Source: Coptis chinensis
Lineage: Eukaryota; Streptophyta; Magnoliopsida; Ranunculales; Ranunculaceae
Assembly (NCBI GenBank): GCA_015680905.1
Contig: CM027383.1
Coordinates: forward strand, 34,284,501-34,348,500
Length of the DNA: 64,000 nucleotides
Direction of reading: 5' to 3'
Made by a program: the position numbers and the translations under genes. Under the pieces are notes generated by a model. That model saw only the letters and a list, made by a program, of their open reading frames with translations. It ran no database searches and was not told the DNA's origin. Shown piece by piece: positions 11,720 to 22,543 of this stretch. The first letter of the stretch is position 1; each line of letters begins with the position of its first letter.

Positions 11720-13096
11720 TCACACAGACAACCTAGCTTACCTAGCCACTCAAACACCGAGTTGTGCTCCACGACAACTCCTCATTGAGGTAGTCGACCG
11801 ACCTGCATACCAGGTCGAACATACCCTAGTTATAGCCGATCTGTTCCCTCTCTCCGCCGATCAGTTGCGCCAGACCTGGATGCAACCCCTCATGGACTAC
11901 ATCCAACAGGGCACGCTCCCTGTAGAGCGTGCCAAAGCCAGGCAAATCCAATATCAAGCGCGTCGTTATTGCGTGTTACATGATAAGTTGTTTAGAAAAT
12001 CTGCTGGTGGACCGCACTTGCGATGTATTACTCCAGAGCAGGGACAATTGATATTTGCCGAAATCCATGAGGGAGAATGTGGAAACCATGCCGGAGGTCG
12101 TTCTTTAGCCCACAAGACAATTTCCCAGGCTACTTCGGCCTGCGTGATGCGGACCGATGCCAAAGCATACGTTCTCAAGTGCTTAAAATGTTAAACATTC
12201 GGCCACAACATCATTCAGCCCGGACGCGAGCTGATTAATATAGCAAGCCCATGGCCATTTCACATGTGGGGCATGGACATTATGGGACCATTCGTCCCCG
12301 GAAAAGCAATCGGTTTTTCGGTTCGTCTTAGCGGCAACTGACTATTTCACCAAGTGGGTCGAGGCCATTCCTTTAGCACATGTCAAAGAATCGCATGTCC
12401 GCAATTTCATCTGGACTCATATCATCACCCGATTTGGGTTGCCACATACACTCGTCATGGACAATGGACCCCAATTTAAAGGCCGAACAGTTAAAGACTT
12501 TCTAGCAAAGTGGAAGATAGTTCATGCATTTTCTACTCCACAGTACGCTCAGAGTAATGGTCAAGCGGAAGCCAGCAACAAGGCCATTTTAGAAAATTTG
12601 AAGAAAAAGATTGAAAAGAACAAGAGTCAATGGCCGAACCAGTTGGAGAACATCTTGTGGGCTCATCCACACAATTTCGGTCGATCTGCGTGAATCTCCA
12701 TTCTCCTTGTGTTATGGCACAGAAGCTGTCATTCCCATCGAGCTGACAGTCACTACGACTCGATCCGAGCTAGTGGAAACCGGACATAATGATTCTGTCT
12801 TAGCACGAGAGATCGATTTGCTCGAAGAACGGCGTGACTTAGCTACCATCAGAGTCGCATCTTATCAACAAACCCTGAAGAACTTCTACAATAAACGAGT
12901 GCATCCTCGATCATTCCAGCCTGGCGATCTAGTGCTCAAAAAGACGCAAGACGATTCCAAACTAGCCCCTAATTGGGAAGGTCCGTACATAGTAGAACGT
13001 GTTGTGGGCAACGGAGCGTACTGGATAAAAACTCAAGAAGGAAAATTGTTACCTCGCCCATGGAATACTTATCTGCTGAAACGTTTTTATCAATAA
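11720..13096 (+). pseudogene. Tat integrase, degenerate
   Basis: An H-x3-H...C-x2-C zinc domain lies near 12065-12190 (H-E-G-E-C-G-N-H...C-L-K-C). The catalytic core follows, with W-G-M-D-I-M-G-P-F near 12270, D-N-G-P-Q-F near 12460 and the Glu in G-Q-A-E-A near 12565. The C-terminal region includes Y-G-T-E-A-V-I-P-I-E and N-W-E-G-P-Y. It ends at a stop at 13096. A stop follows the zinc domain, and frame changes lie near 12330 and 12690. The enzyme would insert the DNA copy into the genome. Confidence 0.85.
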
Positions 13097-13277
13097 AACC
13101 TTTGTTGTTGTATATTATGTTTTTTTTTAAGCATGATAAGTTTCAGCTTAATTTTTATGTCACCTAGTATAAGCTATTCCATGTACTGGCATCCAAATGT
13201 CCTCCAGCTCGCATCCGACCCACGACCAGTCTACTTCCCCGCTCTCATACGCTTAACGCGCCATACGCTCTCATAAA

Positions 13278-13794
13278 CGAGAACGCTCCCTGCGAGCAGA
13301 CAGCTCTCTGGAGCTTACAGGTTACATAGCCTCTCCAATTCTTGACACGTCGAGGACCTATATTTCTAGGATCGACTAAACGAGAACGCTCCCTGCGACC
13401 AGACAGCTCTCTGGAGCTTACAGGCTACATAGCCTCTCCAATTCTTGACACGTCGAGGACCTATATTTCTAGGATCGATTAAACAAGAACGCTCCCTGCA
13501 AGCAGACAACTCTCTGGAGCTTACAGGCTACATAGTCTCTCCAATTCTTGACACGTCGAGGACCTATATTTCTAGGATTGACTAAACGAAGAACGGCTCC
13601 TGCGGCGGCGCGACTCTCTGGAGCTTACAGGCTACATAGCCTCTCCAATTCTTGACACATCGAGGACCTATATTTATAGGATCGACTAAACAAGAACGCT
13701 CCTTGCGAGCAGACAACTCTCTGGAGCTCACAGGCTACATAACCTCTCCAATCCCTGTCACGTCGAGGACCTAAATTTCTAGGGTCGACTAAAC
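13278..13794 (+). repeat. Five-copy tandem array, 103 bp unit, inside the Tat element
   Basis: Copies start at 13278, 13381, 13484, 13587 and 13691, each opening with a form of CGAGAACGCTCCCTGCG. Each unit carries the near-palindrome AGGCTACATAGCCT and a CCTATATTTCTAGG block. It follows the integrase stop by about 180 bp. Tandem arrays in 3' untranslated regions of Tat/Ogre elements are known sources of plant satellite DNA. Confidence 0.9.
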
Positions 13795-14162
13795 AGCAGG
13801 ACGTCTATTTATAGAATCATAAGCAGGACGTTAGTTACACACAAGTACACGATAACATGCAAGCCTGCACAAAGATAACCAATAACAATATATGACCACT
13901 TTCGTCATAACAACTACATCCACCGATCTGGCTGGGGATTACCCGGAAAATCCGGTCGGTGCTCATTACAAGATTAATTAGTATCGAACTGCCACTTTCG
14001 TGGAAACCCGGTTCTCTGCATGAAAAAGGACTGCTTTCGGGCAAGCTGAAAAAACACAGCTCTATTGTTAACTCTGGTATAATAGAGGGAAATGTAAATA
14101 GAACTTATAATTTATGGTCGACAGAAAAAGTAGATCCGTCATCAAATCTAAACATGACATGC
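13795..14162. other. Non-coding part of the Tat 3' region
   Basis: This is unique sequence after the tandem array. It includes a further CAGGACGT repeat word near 13797 and 13824. I see no coding signal. Confidence 0.4.
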
Positions 14163-15149
14163 TTATCTTACGGTGTCGCTAGTCGAGCGGTATCTTAGGG
14201 CCGACCTCAGCATCACACGCATCTCATGCCCTTGTTCATCGCTCACAATCGCTTTCTTCAGTGCATCATACTTCTCGTCTAGAGCGGTAAGCGATCTGAG
14301 GGCTTCGGTATCGCCTTCTTCGGCTTTTACTGGCGTCACCTTCTGACACTTCTTAGCATAAGCCACAGCTAATTCCCTTTCTAACTCCGTCTCGTCAGTC
14401 ACTAACGCAGCATTCTCAACCATCACGTTCTGGTACTTGGTAGTCATCACTTCCAGTTTTCTCTTATGCGCCCCTACGCGGCTCGCGTACACCACTAGCT
14501 TCGGCGTGAGGGTTGTCATCCATCTCCGTGTTTTGTACAACATCTTTCAACTTATCATATCCTGCAAGAAACTGCACGAAGCAAGTTAAAGAATCAGTTT
14601 GCCTTGGTAACCGACATAACAACCTAGTGTGTCTTGAACTTACCAAACAAGCAGCCATATCCATCGTCCCCAGCAACGTATCCATGTCCTCATCTTTCAC
14701 CTCTGCCTTATCACCATCCAGTATGATCCCCTTCAAAACGCTGGTCGCTATGGGCGCCGAGTGGAAGCTATAGTCTGAGAGTTTCACCATACGCTTCTTC
14801 CCCGTCTTCCCCATGTAGTAGAATTCGCTCCCCACATCACCACACCGCGGGGACGAACTCTCACCAGCGACTGGCCAACCTTGCCTCAGGTCGCTACACT
14901 CCAATGGCGATGGCGATCGATTAAGCCTACCCGCTGCGGTGACCTAAACACAATGCCGCCAGCTGGACATCCAGCCCTCCTAGGTCGTTTATGACCCTTC
15001 GCCTCTACAGCAGCAGCTTTCCTCTTCCCGCGATCACCATGCATGTGAGGTTCAAACTCCATCCTCTCCATTATCAGAGGAGACGTTTCTCTCATGCTTT
15101 TTTCTCCCCTCATGAATGGACGACACCTTGCCATGATAAAACCTAGCAA
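14163..15149 (-). pseudogene. Antisense reading frame 2 of the Tat element (coiled-coil protein)
   Basis: On the minus strand three overlapping frames read as one broken protein. A basic stretch (G-K-R-K-A-A-A-V-E-A-K-G-H-K-R-P) comes first. A D-Y-S-F-H-S-A-P-I-A block follows, and a coiled coil rich in K, E, L and A ends at the stop at 14163. An intron-like gap lies near 14640. The order resembles the C-terminal half of the antisense protein found in Grande/Retand-type Tat elements (putative gypsy-type transposon family). The role of that protein is unknown. Frame changes near 14890 and 14500 make this copy non-functional. Confidence 0.5.
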
Positions 15150-16140
15150 ACAAAGGTACTGTCACATGAGCTACAGTTGTATTCCAAACTCTTCTCGACG
15201 AAATAACACTCTCAGAGGAGAATGAACTTACCTGAACGAGCAGCAACGATGGTGATACACAGCAAAAGAGCAAAGCGAGAAGACAGACTTAAGCTTAGGC
15301 ACGACGACGAGCAAATACTTTTTGATTTTTGATGGCGGTTTTATTCAATAGGAAACGTCTTTTCCTAAACGCCTCATAATTACCTTACGCCAAACGCCAT
15401 CTGCCCGCCATCATTATGTTCCTTGAATCGCTCGTCTCCCTCCACGTGTCACACACGCGAGGGCACACTGCCGTTAGCGGCATTGAACACAACACGATTC
15501 GACCTCCTTCACGAACCAGAATCCAGCGACCTGGTGGCCTCGTTACGAACACCACCTCACAGCTGCAACCAACTTAACAACAAGATGCTCATGCAAGCTT
15601 CCCCATCATGTGCAGGGACGTTGTCACTGCAATGCACCCACCATGCTTTGTTCTACGCAGTATAGTCAAGCAAGCGATTCATACATAATAGAGGAACAAA
15701 CAACAAGCGTGGCATACACACAAACAACGACCTGTCCTAATAAGCTGGAAATATAGTCAGTTCGCCGGGTTGCTGAGACTACTCAGGAAATTCAACCTGA
15801 CTAAACAATATTCGACCTCACATGAATACCCCAAAACAGAACGGGGTACTAGATCACTCGCAGTGTTGGCACATACAACTAAGAAGACGAACTGCCCGGG
15901 TTACCCCAGGAAACCAGCTCTATTGTATCACAGTTTATAAGCCGACAGCATAACATCACAAACTTACAAATCGCCATCTCTGGGCTCAACAATTAATTCT
16001 CCGGGCACCAGTGATTCATCAATCTCAGCATCCCTCCCAGTCACCATAACAGATACTCCATCCAAGTCTAAGCTCATCCCCGCCCATCGGTATGCGGCAT
16101 CGGTTCAGCGGTATTGCAATCTCGGCATCGACCTGCGGCG
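15150..16140. other. Tat 3' region between the two antisense frames
   Basis: No continuous coding sequence is visible. Part of it (15720-15960) loosely resembles 13900-14080, sharing phrases such as CCAGCTCTATTGT/ACAGCTCTATTGT. This suggests that an older duplication produced the two antisense frames. Confidence 0.35.
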
Positions 16141-16144
16141 GCGG

Positions 16145-18313
16145 GGCTACTAATTCTCCCAAGCACACTTTCTACCCCCCCAATGCGATGTACGGTGCAT
16201 GATCTGTCTTCAAAGCGTTGTAGTCCGCCTCCAGTTCAACGAAGTCTGCATCCAAAATGTCATAGGCTTTGGTAGCATCATGAGCAACCTTCTTGCAGTG
16301 TAAGGTATACTCGTTCAACCTACCAATTTCCACAGTCGCTGCTAAGACGTTATCTTCCTCTCCCTGTAGTTTTTGCCTCGGATCTTCGGGCCGGTGTCTT
16401 TCAACATCTTGGCGGACTTCGGTACTTGATGAGCTTTCTTCGATCTTCCGGTTCCTCCGCGTTCCATCTTGAGGCCTCTTGGGCGTTCTTCACTCATCGG
16501 GCGACTTCACCACCGCTTCTCTATCTGCCTCCGCGGCGGGCAATCTCCTTCAATTTCTCGAAACCCACTTACTAGGCTGCAAAAACACACGCATGGTTAA
16601 TAGCCACAAAATAATAGTGTGTATCACAACAGATACATCAAACGAAGATAGACATCGCGTACCAAACATTGTGCAATTTCCATTAAGCCTCCGAGTTATC
16701 GGCCCGACCATTTCTCATCCGGCTCCTTGCGGTTGCCATCCGTGAGCTATCTGTTCTAACGAGCAACCCGATATCTTACTCGATCACGAAGCTACAATCA
16801 TTTCACTTCACAGTTCGTTGTGCCCCATGCTCGTCTAGGAACACAAATTGTCCCTCTTCTAGCTCGTCGTCACCCGCACAACGGCCTTTCCACTTTCGCC
16901 TTACACGGGCTTCGCTTTAACCGATCGGATTCACACACACCCCGTCGAGGCGCTAGACCCCGCCCCAAAAGTGGCCAAGTCCATAACCTTCTCAGGCCGC
17001 TCCATTACGGCGAGAAACCATAGCCCCAGCCGAGCCACTATCCGAACCGCCCTGGCGGCTGGAGCTTTCCCAGGCGTGCGGCGCTACTTTTTCGTAACTT
17101 TCGAGCAAATAGATCGTCCCAGGCATAAGCATACCCTCTTCTCCTCCACTGCTCTTCGCTCGAGGGTTGAAAACCACCGTTTCCAACTCCAGCGCATCGA
17201 TCGAACCCCCGCCGGGGCGGGCTTCGATCCTCCAGGATACGAGGTACCACCTCTAGCGGCCTCGCCGCCATGCGCCCGTTGCCTCTTTTCTCGCGTTACC
17301 AAGTCACTCGTTCGCGCCTCCATCGCCTCTTCCCTTGTTTGACCTCGAGCTCGATCTTTTTGCGCCTTCCTTTTTTCCCGGATCGCAGGCCCACCCTTCT
17401 CCACAAAGAAATGTGCAACTTCAGGCAACTTCACTTGTTTTTCTTCACGCGTCAGCCGAGCGAACCTCTCTATCTCCCCACGATCAGTTCACTTCTTCAC
17501 AGAAAACTCTGCAGCCAACGCAAGACAAGGGCCTGTTAGAACAACTATCAGTCGTTAAATAAAGTAACAACAGAAAAATATTCCTACCCACCGGATATGT
17601 TACAAATCCTAGTTTGCAATCTACACCCGTTAAGCGCGATGGTTGCCAACTAGCGGCAACGGCCTCTTTGTCGGGCTTTGTTGCTTACACCATCGATCAC
17701 AGCAGAACGCGTCGTCATTGTTTGCAAGCTAAAGTTCAAATTACCAGATCGCCTTACAACATAGTGCTCAACTATGTCGGCTACCCCTATATCGTATTCC
17801 CCACTCGCATTCAACAGGTCAAACACCTTAAACAATCGCCAGGTGTTACCCACGAACTGACAATGGAGACTTCCAACAATGGGCCAAGAAGTCACATACC
17901 AGTTTCGAGAACGGTATTTGCATATGCGCTCTCAGCTGGCCCTCACAGATTATTATTCCACCATTCGGCAGGTTGTACTCCTCACTACGAACATTTTCAC
18001 TCAACCGTGGTTCGTATATCTCCAGGTCGGGGACATTAATCCCATACGCTGCCCTCAGTTCGGGGAACAAGTTTGCAGCACGACGGTTTACACTTCTAAG
18101 GGGCACGTCACTTGATGACGACATCTCCCCTCGACCTGACGTATTGGCCACACCACCTTCTGACCTAGATCGGGTATTTCCCTCATCTACCCTAGCTTCC
18201 TCATCCAACTCAGCCTCAACGCCAATACTTACTGCTTCTTCGTCCTCATACTCTCCGCAACTTAATGATATCTCCCGAACTTCCTCTGATCGAGTATCAT
18301 CAGAATCAGACAT
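16145..18313 (-). pseudogene. Antisense reading frame 1 of the Tat element
   Basis: The likely start is the minus-strand ATG at 18313 (M-S-D-S-D-D). A Ser/Glu-rich leader follows, then a folded block between about 18000 and 17600: I-I-C-E-G-Q-L-R-A-H-M, I-P-F-S-K-L-V-C-D-F-L and Y-D-I-G-V-A-D-I-V-E-H-Y. This block is like the plant 'putative gypsy-type transposon' domain. A basic stretch follows near 17434-17200. A coiled coil near 16420-16190 (E-I-G-R-L-N-E-Y-T, D-I-L-D-A-D-F-V-E-L-E-A-D-Y) ends the protein. Antisense genes near the 3' LTR are known in Tat elements, but their function is unknown. Several frame breaks are present. Confidence 0.55.
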
Positions 18314-18840
18314 TCTAACAAGTTTTTTTTTTATCAAATACTCAAGCTTAAACCCTACAACCTTACAATGACCTACGTATTTACCGAATCGCACTTGAAA
18401 GAGAGGAATGCAAAGTGAAAATCGAAAGATAAAGCAACAGAAGCACTCACCTGAGGAACCCTAGCTTGCGTTTTTGCAGAAGAAGCAAACACAAAATACC
18501 TTTTTTGATTGTCCCAAATTTGATTTTGTATAAACCGCCCGTTAAGTTACCATGATTACAGCCTATGCTCTAGCCCGCACACGTGTTCCAAGATCGTCTT
18601 TTCAAAGCCAGTTCAGGTATATACGCCCCGACCGTTTCTTCCTCAACTGCTATGATTCTGTCACGTGCACATCACGCCACCACTTCCCTTTCCGGCCAAA
18701 TTGTCAGGCCACATGATTCAAAAGTGGCGCCATCCCCGTCGGGTCGTCCACCACAGGTCGCTCATGTTCCACACGTTCTTCCATTTTTCTCTCCGTGAGC
18801 GTTTTCCGTGACATAAACACTCTCTCTTGGTAGGGTCGTG

Positions 18841-19432
18841 TGTAGGGGAGTGATATCCTCATAAAGTTATCATGCGTGTGAAGCATAAAGCGAACTTCGG
18901 GACATCGACCTCGAGACCGACTGTGTGTAGCTCCTTGTGAACACACATGTGCGCAACATGAAGCGAACTTAGGACATCGACCTTCAAGACCGATCGTGGC
19001 GGTTCCTTTCGGTGGGGTGGTGCGAACAAAGATGTCTCCGATCTTTAATGCATTGCAAGAGGCGAGCATACCGGATAAGATGACCACCGGGGGTAATCAT
19101 TACCAAAATCTTACTTGTATTTCCCACCATCGGAAATAGGGCGACCCAGCGCCAACTCCCAATCGACACATGACTTCTAATACAACCCGATGACACTCAT
19201 TCCGCGATCTCCACCTTTACATTGTGCACAAGACACCGCGTGTCCCCGGATTGACATTTCCTCAAGCCTATAAATACCACCTATTTGAACTACGTCGGAC
19301 CTGATTCATCTCTCTCGGAAAAGAGAAAATATCAAAAAGAGGATCGTGGCAAATTTCGTTCAAGCGAACTTCGGTCCCTCTAGAAAATCCCCCTCTTCCC
19401 TCTCCCATCGAAAATCTCAAAACCCCTTCTCA
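18841..19432 (+). repeat. 3' LTR of the Tat element
   Basis: It starts TGTAGGGGAGTGATATCC, contains TATAAATA near 19269, and ends CCTTCTCA. It carries more small deletions and substitutions than the 5' copy. A good polypurine tract is not visible directly upstream. Confidence 0.85.
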
Positions 19433-19439
19433 TAAATTG

Positions 19440-20790
19440 GACTCCATGACCCATGTGTGATATGCCGATAAGGTTTGTTTTTCATTGAGGTTTTGGTGGA
19501 ACTTAGTTGATGTGATCGATAAATTGCTTTAGTTCGCCTGCAGGTAGGTTGTGAACAACCTCATTTCAGCTACCATAAGTGATTAAATCACATTTTGATG
19601 AATGTAGTGTTACCTTGGCTTCAATTCACAATGTATTTTTCACGTTGGTGCTCAAAAAACTATATTCTTAACACACACCCAGGGGCATGCGCGCCAGTGA
19701 TAATTAATTACCTTGTGCAGCTGTGCACCACAGACAATTAAAATTTTTTTTTGAGTAAAAAGTGTTATATTATATACTAGGGTATGCCCGGTAGTGTGTC
19801 CTAAACATTAACCGGAGTTAACATTATCCTCAAAGCGGGAATAAACTTACGGGTTATGGTCGAGAAACTCCCGTAGCTTTGTAGAGTTCAAAAGCTCCGG
19901 TCATCTACATTTATAATATTTTTGACTCCATGACCCATGTGTCCTTCATATGCCGATAAGGTTTGTTTTTGTACATTGAATGAATCAAATGAAAACGAAG
20001 TCGAATGAATGAAAACCTAAGGTTTTTACATTTCATTGGGCTGAAGTTTGTCATTTGGCTGGATCAAATTACATTTTTCAGGGGATGGTTCGTTAGTTCG
20101 ACTTTGTAGTTGATGTGATCGATAAATTGCTTTAGTTCGCCTTTTTCAGGTAGGTTGTGAACAACCTCATTTTTTCAGAATATGACTGTATTGCTGTCTA
20201 AAGCCTTGCATAGAAACTAAAGTCTAATTAAGAACTTAAGATACAAAGAGGACATATTGCTCCATTATTTTAGACATATTAAGATTAAATCACATTTTGA
20301 TGAATATGTAAAAATCTCAACCCCGCCTGTTTAAAATACCATACAAAAACTTAAACAAGCTCAGAGAACATAAAATTTTTTATATTATCTTGGTGCTCAA
20401 AATTAACCAATATTTATTCTTTTGAAGTCATTTTCACTATACACCATCTTGGTTGAGGCCATGCAAACACAACACCATCGATTTGTCGTAGTACTTCAAC
20501 TTGTCCAACCTTTAATTAATTTGTTTGTTTCCCGCTTTTCCATAACACAAAATAACAAAATTTTGATTAAGAATGAAAAACTGAAGTCGACCTCATTTAC
20601 CATTTAAATTGCAAGCTTCGCCATTTACCCTGTGTTGGTTGTGGAAATGAAACAAGGCAATTCTTTCTCTAGAGTGACGGGCGGGAAGGAAGGATAGGGC
20701 ATACATAGTTTGTTTGAAGAATATCCAGATCCACAGACAATAAAGGAGCAATTTTTTGGGATTAAAAGTGTTATATTATATATAAGGTAA
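19440..20790 (+). repeat. Degenerate direct duplication: 19440-19790 is a shortened copy of 19924-20790
   Basis: The same landmarks occur in the same order in both parts. GACTCCATGACCCATGTGT is at 19440 and 19924. GTTGATGTGATCGATAAATT is near 19506 and 20108. GGTAGGTTGTGAACAACCTC is near 19543 and 20149. GATTAAATCACATTTTGATG is near 19581 and 20283. AAAAGTGTTATATTATATA is near 19759 and 20765. The first copy is about 350 bp and the second about 870 bp, so the first has lost many internal pieces. Confidence 0.75.
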
Positions 20791-22543
20791 AATAGGGTTG
20801 TGTTACAATTTGGTACTATACTGGCTCTCCGCTCTCCATGTCAGTGAAAGATAGCGTGAGTGAGAGCCTCATAGATTATACACCACTACAAAAAGACACA
20901 TTACCACTGGTTGTCGATGATCCTTGTCCAGTTGAAAACCAAGTCTGAAAAGTGGTGATCTCGACGAGTTGCATATGTGTTTTCTTTTATGCAAAGCCAT
21001 GCCCAAACACTTTCCTTGATCCTGTTAATCACCTTGTTGATGCAAAGTATCCAGTTTATGAAAATGATTTCATTTCAAACACACCATATTAACCATACAA
21101 TGGCATAGGGAAGGATTGCCCACAGACAATTAAAATGCTTAATGAATTATCTTGCAACTAACCTTATGCTTCAACTAATACTCTCTACACACAAGAGCAG
21201 TCTTGGGATATCTTCATAATCCAGAAGTGTTTATTCCTGATTTAATCTTTCCAAGCGCACATAGATCATAAGGATTTATCTTTACTTGCAATCTTGTAAT
21301 CTAGGCCACAGTAGGCAGCTTGTTCTAAAGTCTGCTTGAGAATGCCAAAAATGCTCAAATTAAGAAAACGTTTTACGACTTGACGTGGAGAACTTTTAGT
21401 ATTTGGCTATCTAGTGATTCTCTACACAGTATTGTCATCAAAAAAGTTTAGCTTAAATAAAGTGCGTCAATGAACAATGAAGACACTGAACGAAGGACTT
21501 CGATCTTTATAATAGCTACCAGAAAACAAGAACATAATTTAATCCTTGCATATTACAAGTGCAACAACTGTTCCAAACATAATCAGGCTGTCTTTTGATC
21601 GAGTTAGTAATGTTTTCTCATATATTCGATCTGTAGCATATCCAATGGATAAGAAAAGGACAAAGAACTTACACCGTACCACACAATGAACAAGTGCTCA
21701 CATGTATAATGCTGGGAAAAAAATCAGATATAATGGTGGTTGATGATATAATGTAGGACCCTGTACAAGCAAAACCACGATTACTTCCTTCTCTCACATG
21801 CTTAAGTCAGTTTCAAAGGTCGCTAAGGTTCAAACAACATGTTGTATAATTGATGTGAAACTACGGAAGGTTTTTTTTCTTACAATACGCAGTGACACAA
21901 TCTTTATACTAATAATTACAATTACTACATTTATTAAAACTTGCTTGGAGCTGTAGTACCAAATTATTCTTTAGAATAGTTCCGTGCGCAAGGTCTAATA
22001 GCTAGAGACATTCTTCCTAACTAAAAAGGCTTTGTCAAACGATTGGGCCAACAAATTTGGAGTCGATCAGGTGTGCCATCTGTGTCCGTGGTTGCACTGT
22101 CTAATAACCATCACCTAACCTAATACTCTTCTTCATTTAAAAAATATAAAAAGATAATCACAAATTCCTTGCTCAATAATTAATACTAATTAACACATCA
22201 CATCAACAGAAACAAACAACTACTCGTTGTCAAAGAGGAGTTAATCAATCTCGGTTAATTCGATGTATGCATTGTGGAAATACGTATTAACCAAAGTGAC
22301 ATAAAAGTTGACTCATACAACCGAGAGCAGGTGATAAGATCCTGTGACACTGAAACACAAGAAGTAATAAAAGTCAGTAATGAAGAAACACTTTTTGTGA
22401 CAAGTACGCATTAACGATTAATTAATTAATTAGGGAAGAATTAAATGCATCTGACACCGAATAAAACGCCAAAGCATATATTATGAAATAAAAAAAAGTT
22501 TTTCTGTGTGTGCAACAAAAAACACAGAGGAAAGAAAGAAAGA
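20791..22543. other. Spacer upstream of the coiled-coil gene
   Basis: This is AT-rich sequence without a recognisable gene. It should include the promoter of the gene starting at 22544. Confidence 0.4.

Larger units (their letters stand above)
6816..19432 (+). mobile_element. Ty3/gypsy LTR retrotransposon, Tat lineage, about 12.6 kb, degenerate
   Basis: Two directly repeated LTRs bound a body with the domain order gag, protease, reverse transcriptase, RNase H, a second RNase H, integrase. This order, with an extra RNase H between the pol RNase H and integrase, defines the Tat group of plant Ty3/gypsy elements. The primer-binding site TGGCGCCGTCTGTGG begins 2 bp after the 5' LTR. The 3' non-coding part is very long (13.1-18.8 kb) and carries antisense frames, as described for Grande and Retand. 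All coding regions hold stops and frameshifts, so the copy is dead. The LTRs have diverged by many substitutions and indels. I could not find a matching 5 bp target duplication (GTTTT on the left, TAAAT on the right). Confidence 0.9.

Noticed and set aside
13278..13794. Regular repeats that could suggest a CRISPR array
   Set aside because: The units are contiguous 103 bp tandem repeats without unique spacers, inside a plant retrotransposon.
16820..17562. Several overlapping open frames on the plus strand
   Set aside because: They are GC-rich shadows of the antisense frame of the Tat element and match nothing recognisable.
20884..20910. A CACTACAAAAAGACAC word that resembles a CACTA transposon end
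   Set aside because: No matching inverted end or 3 bp duplication was found nearby, and the sequence after it does not have sub-terminal repeats.
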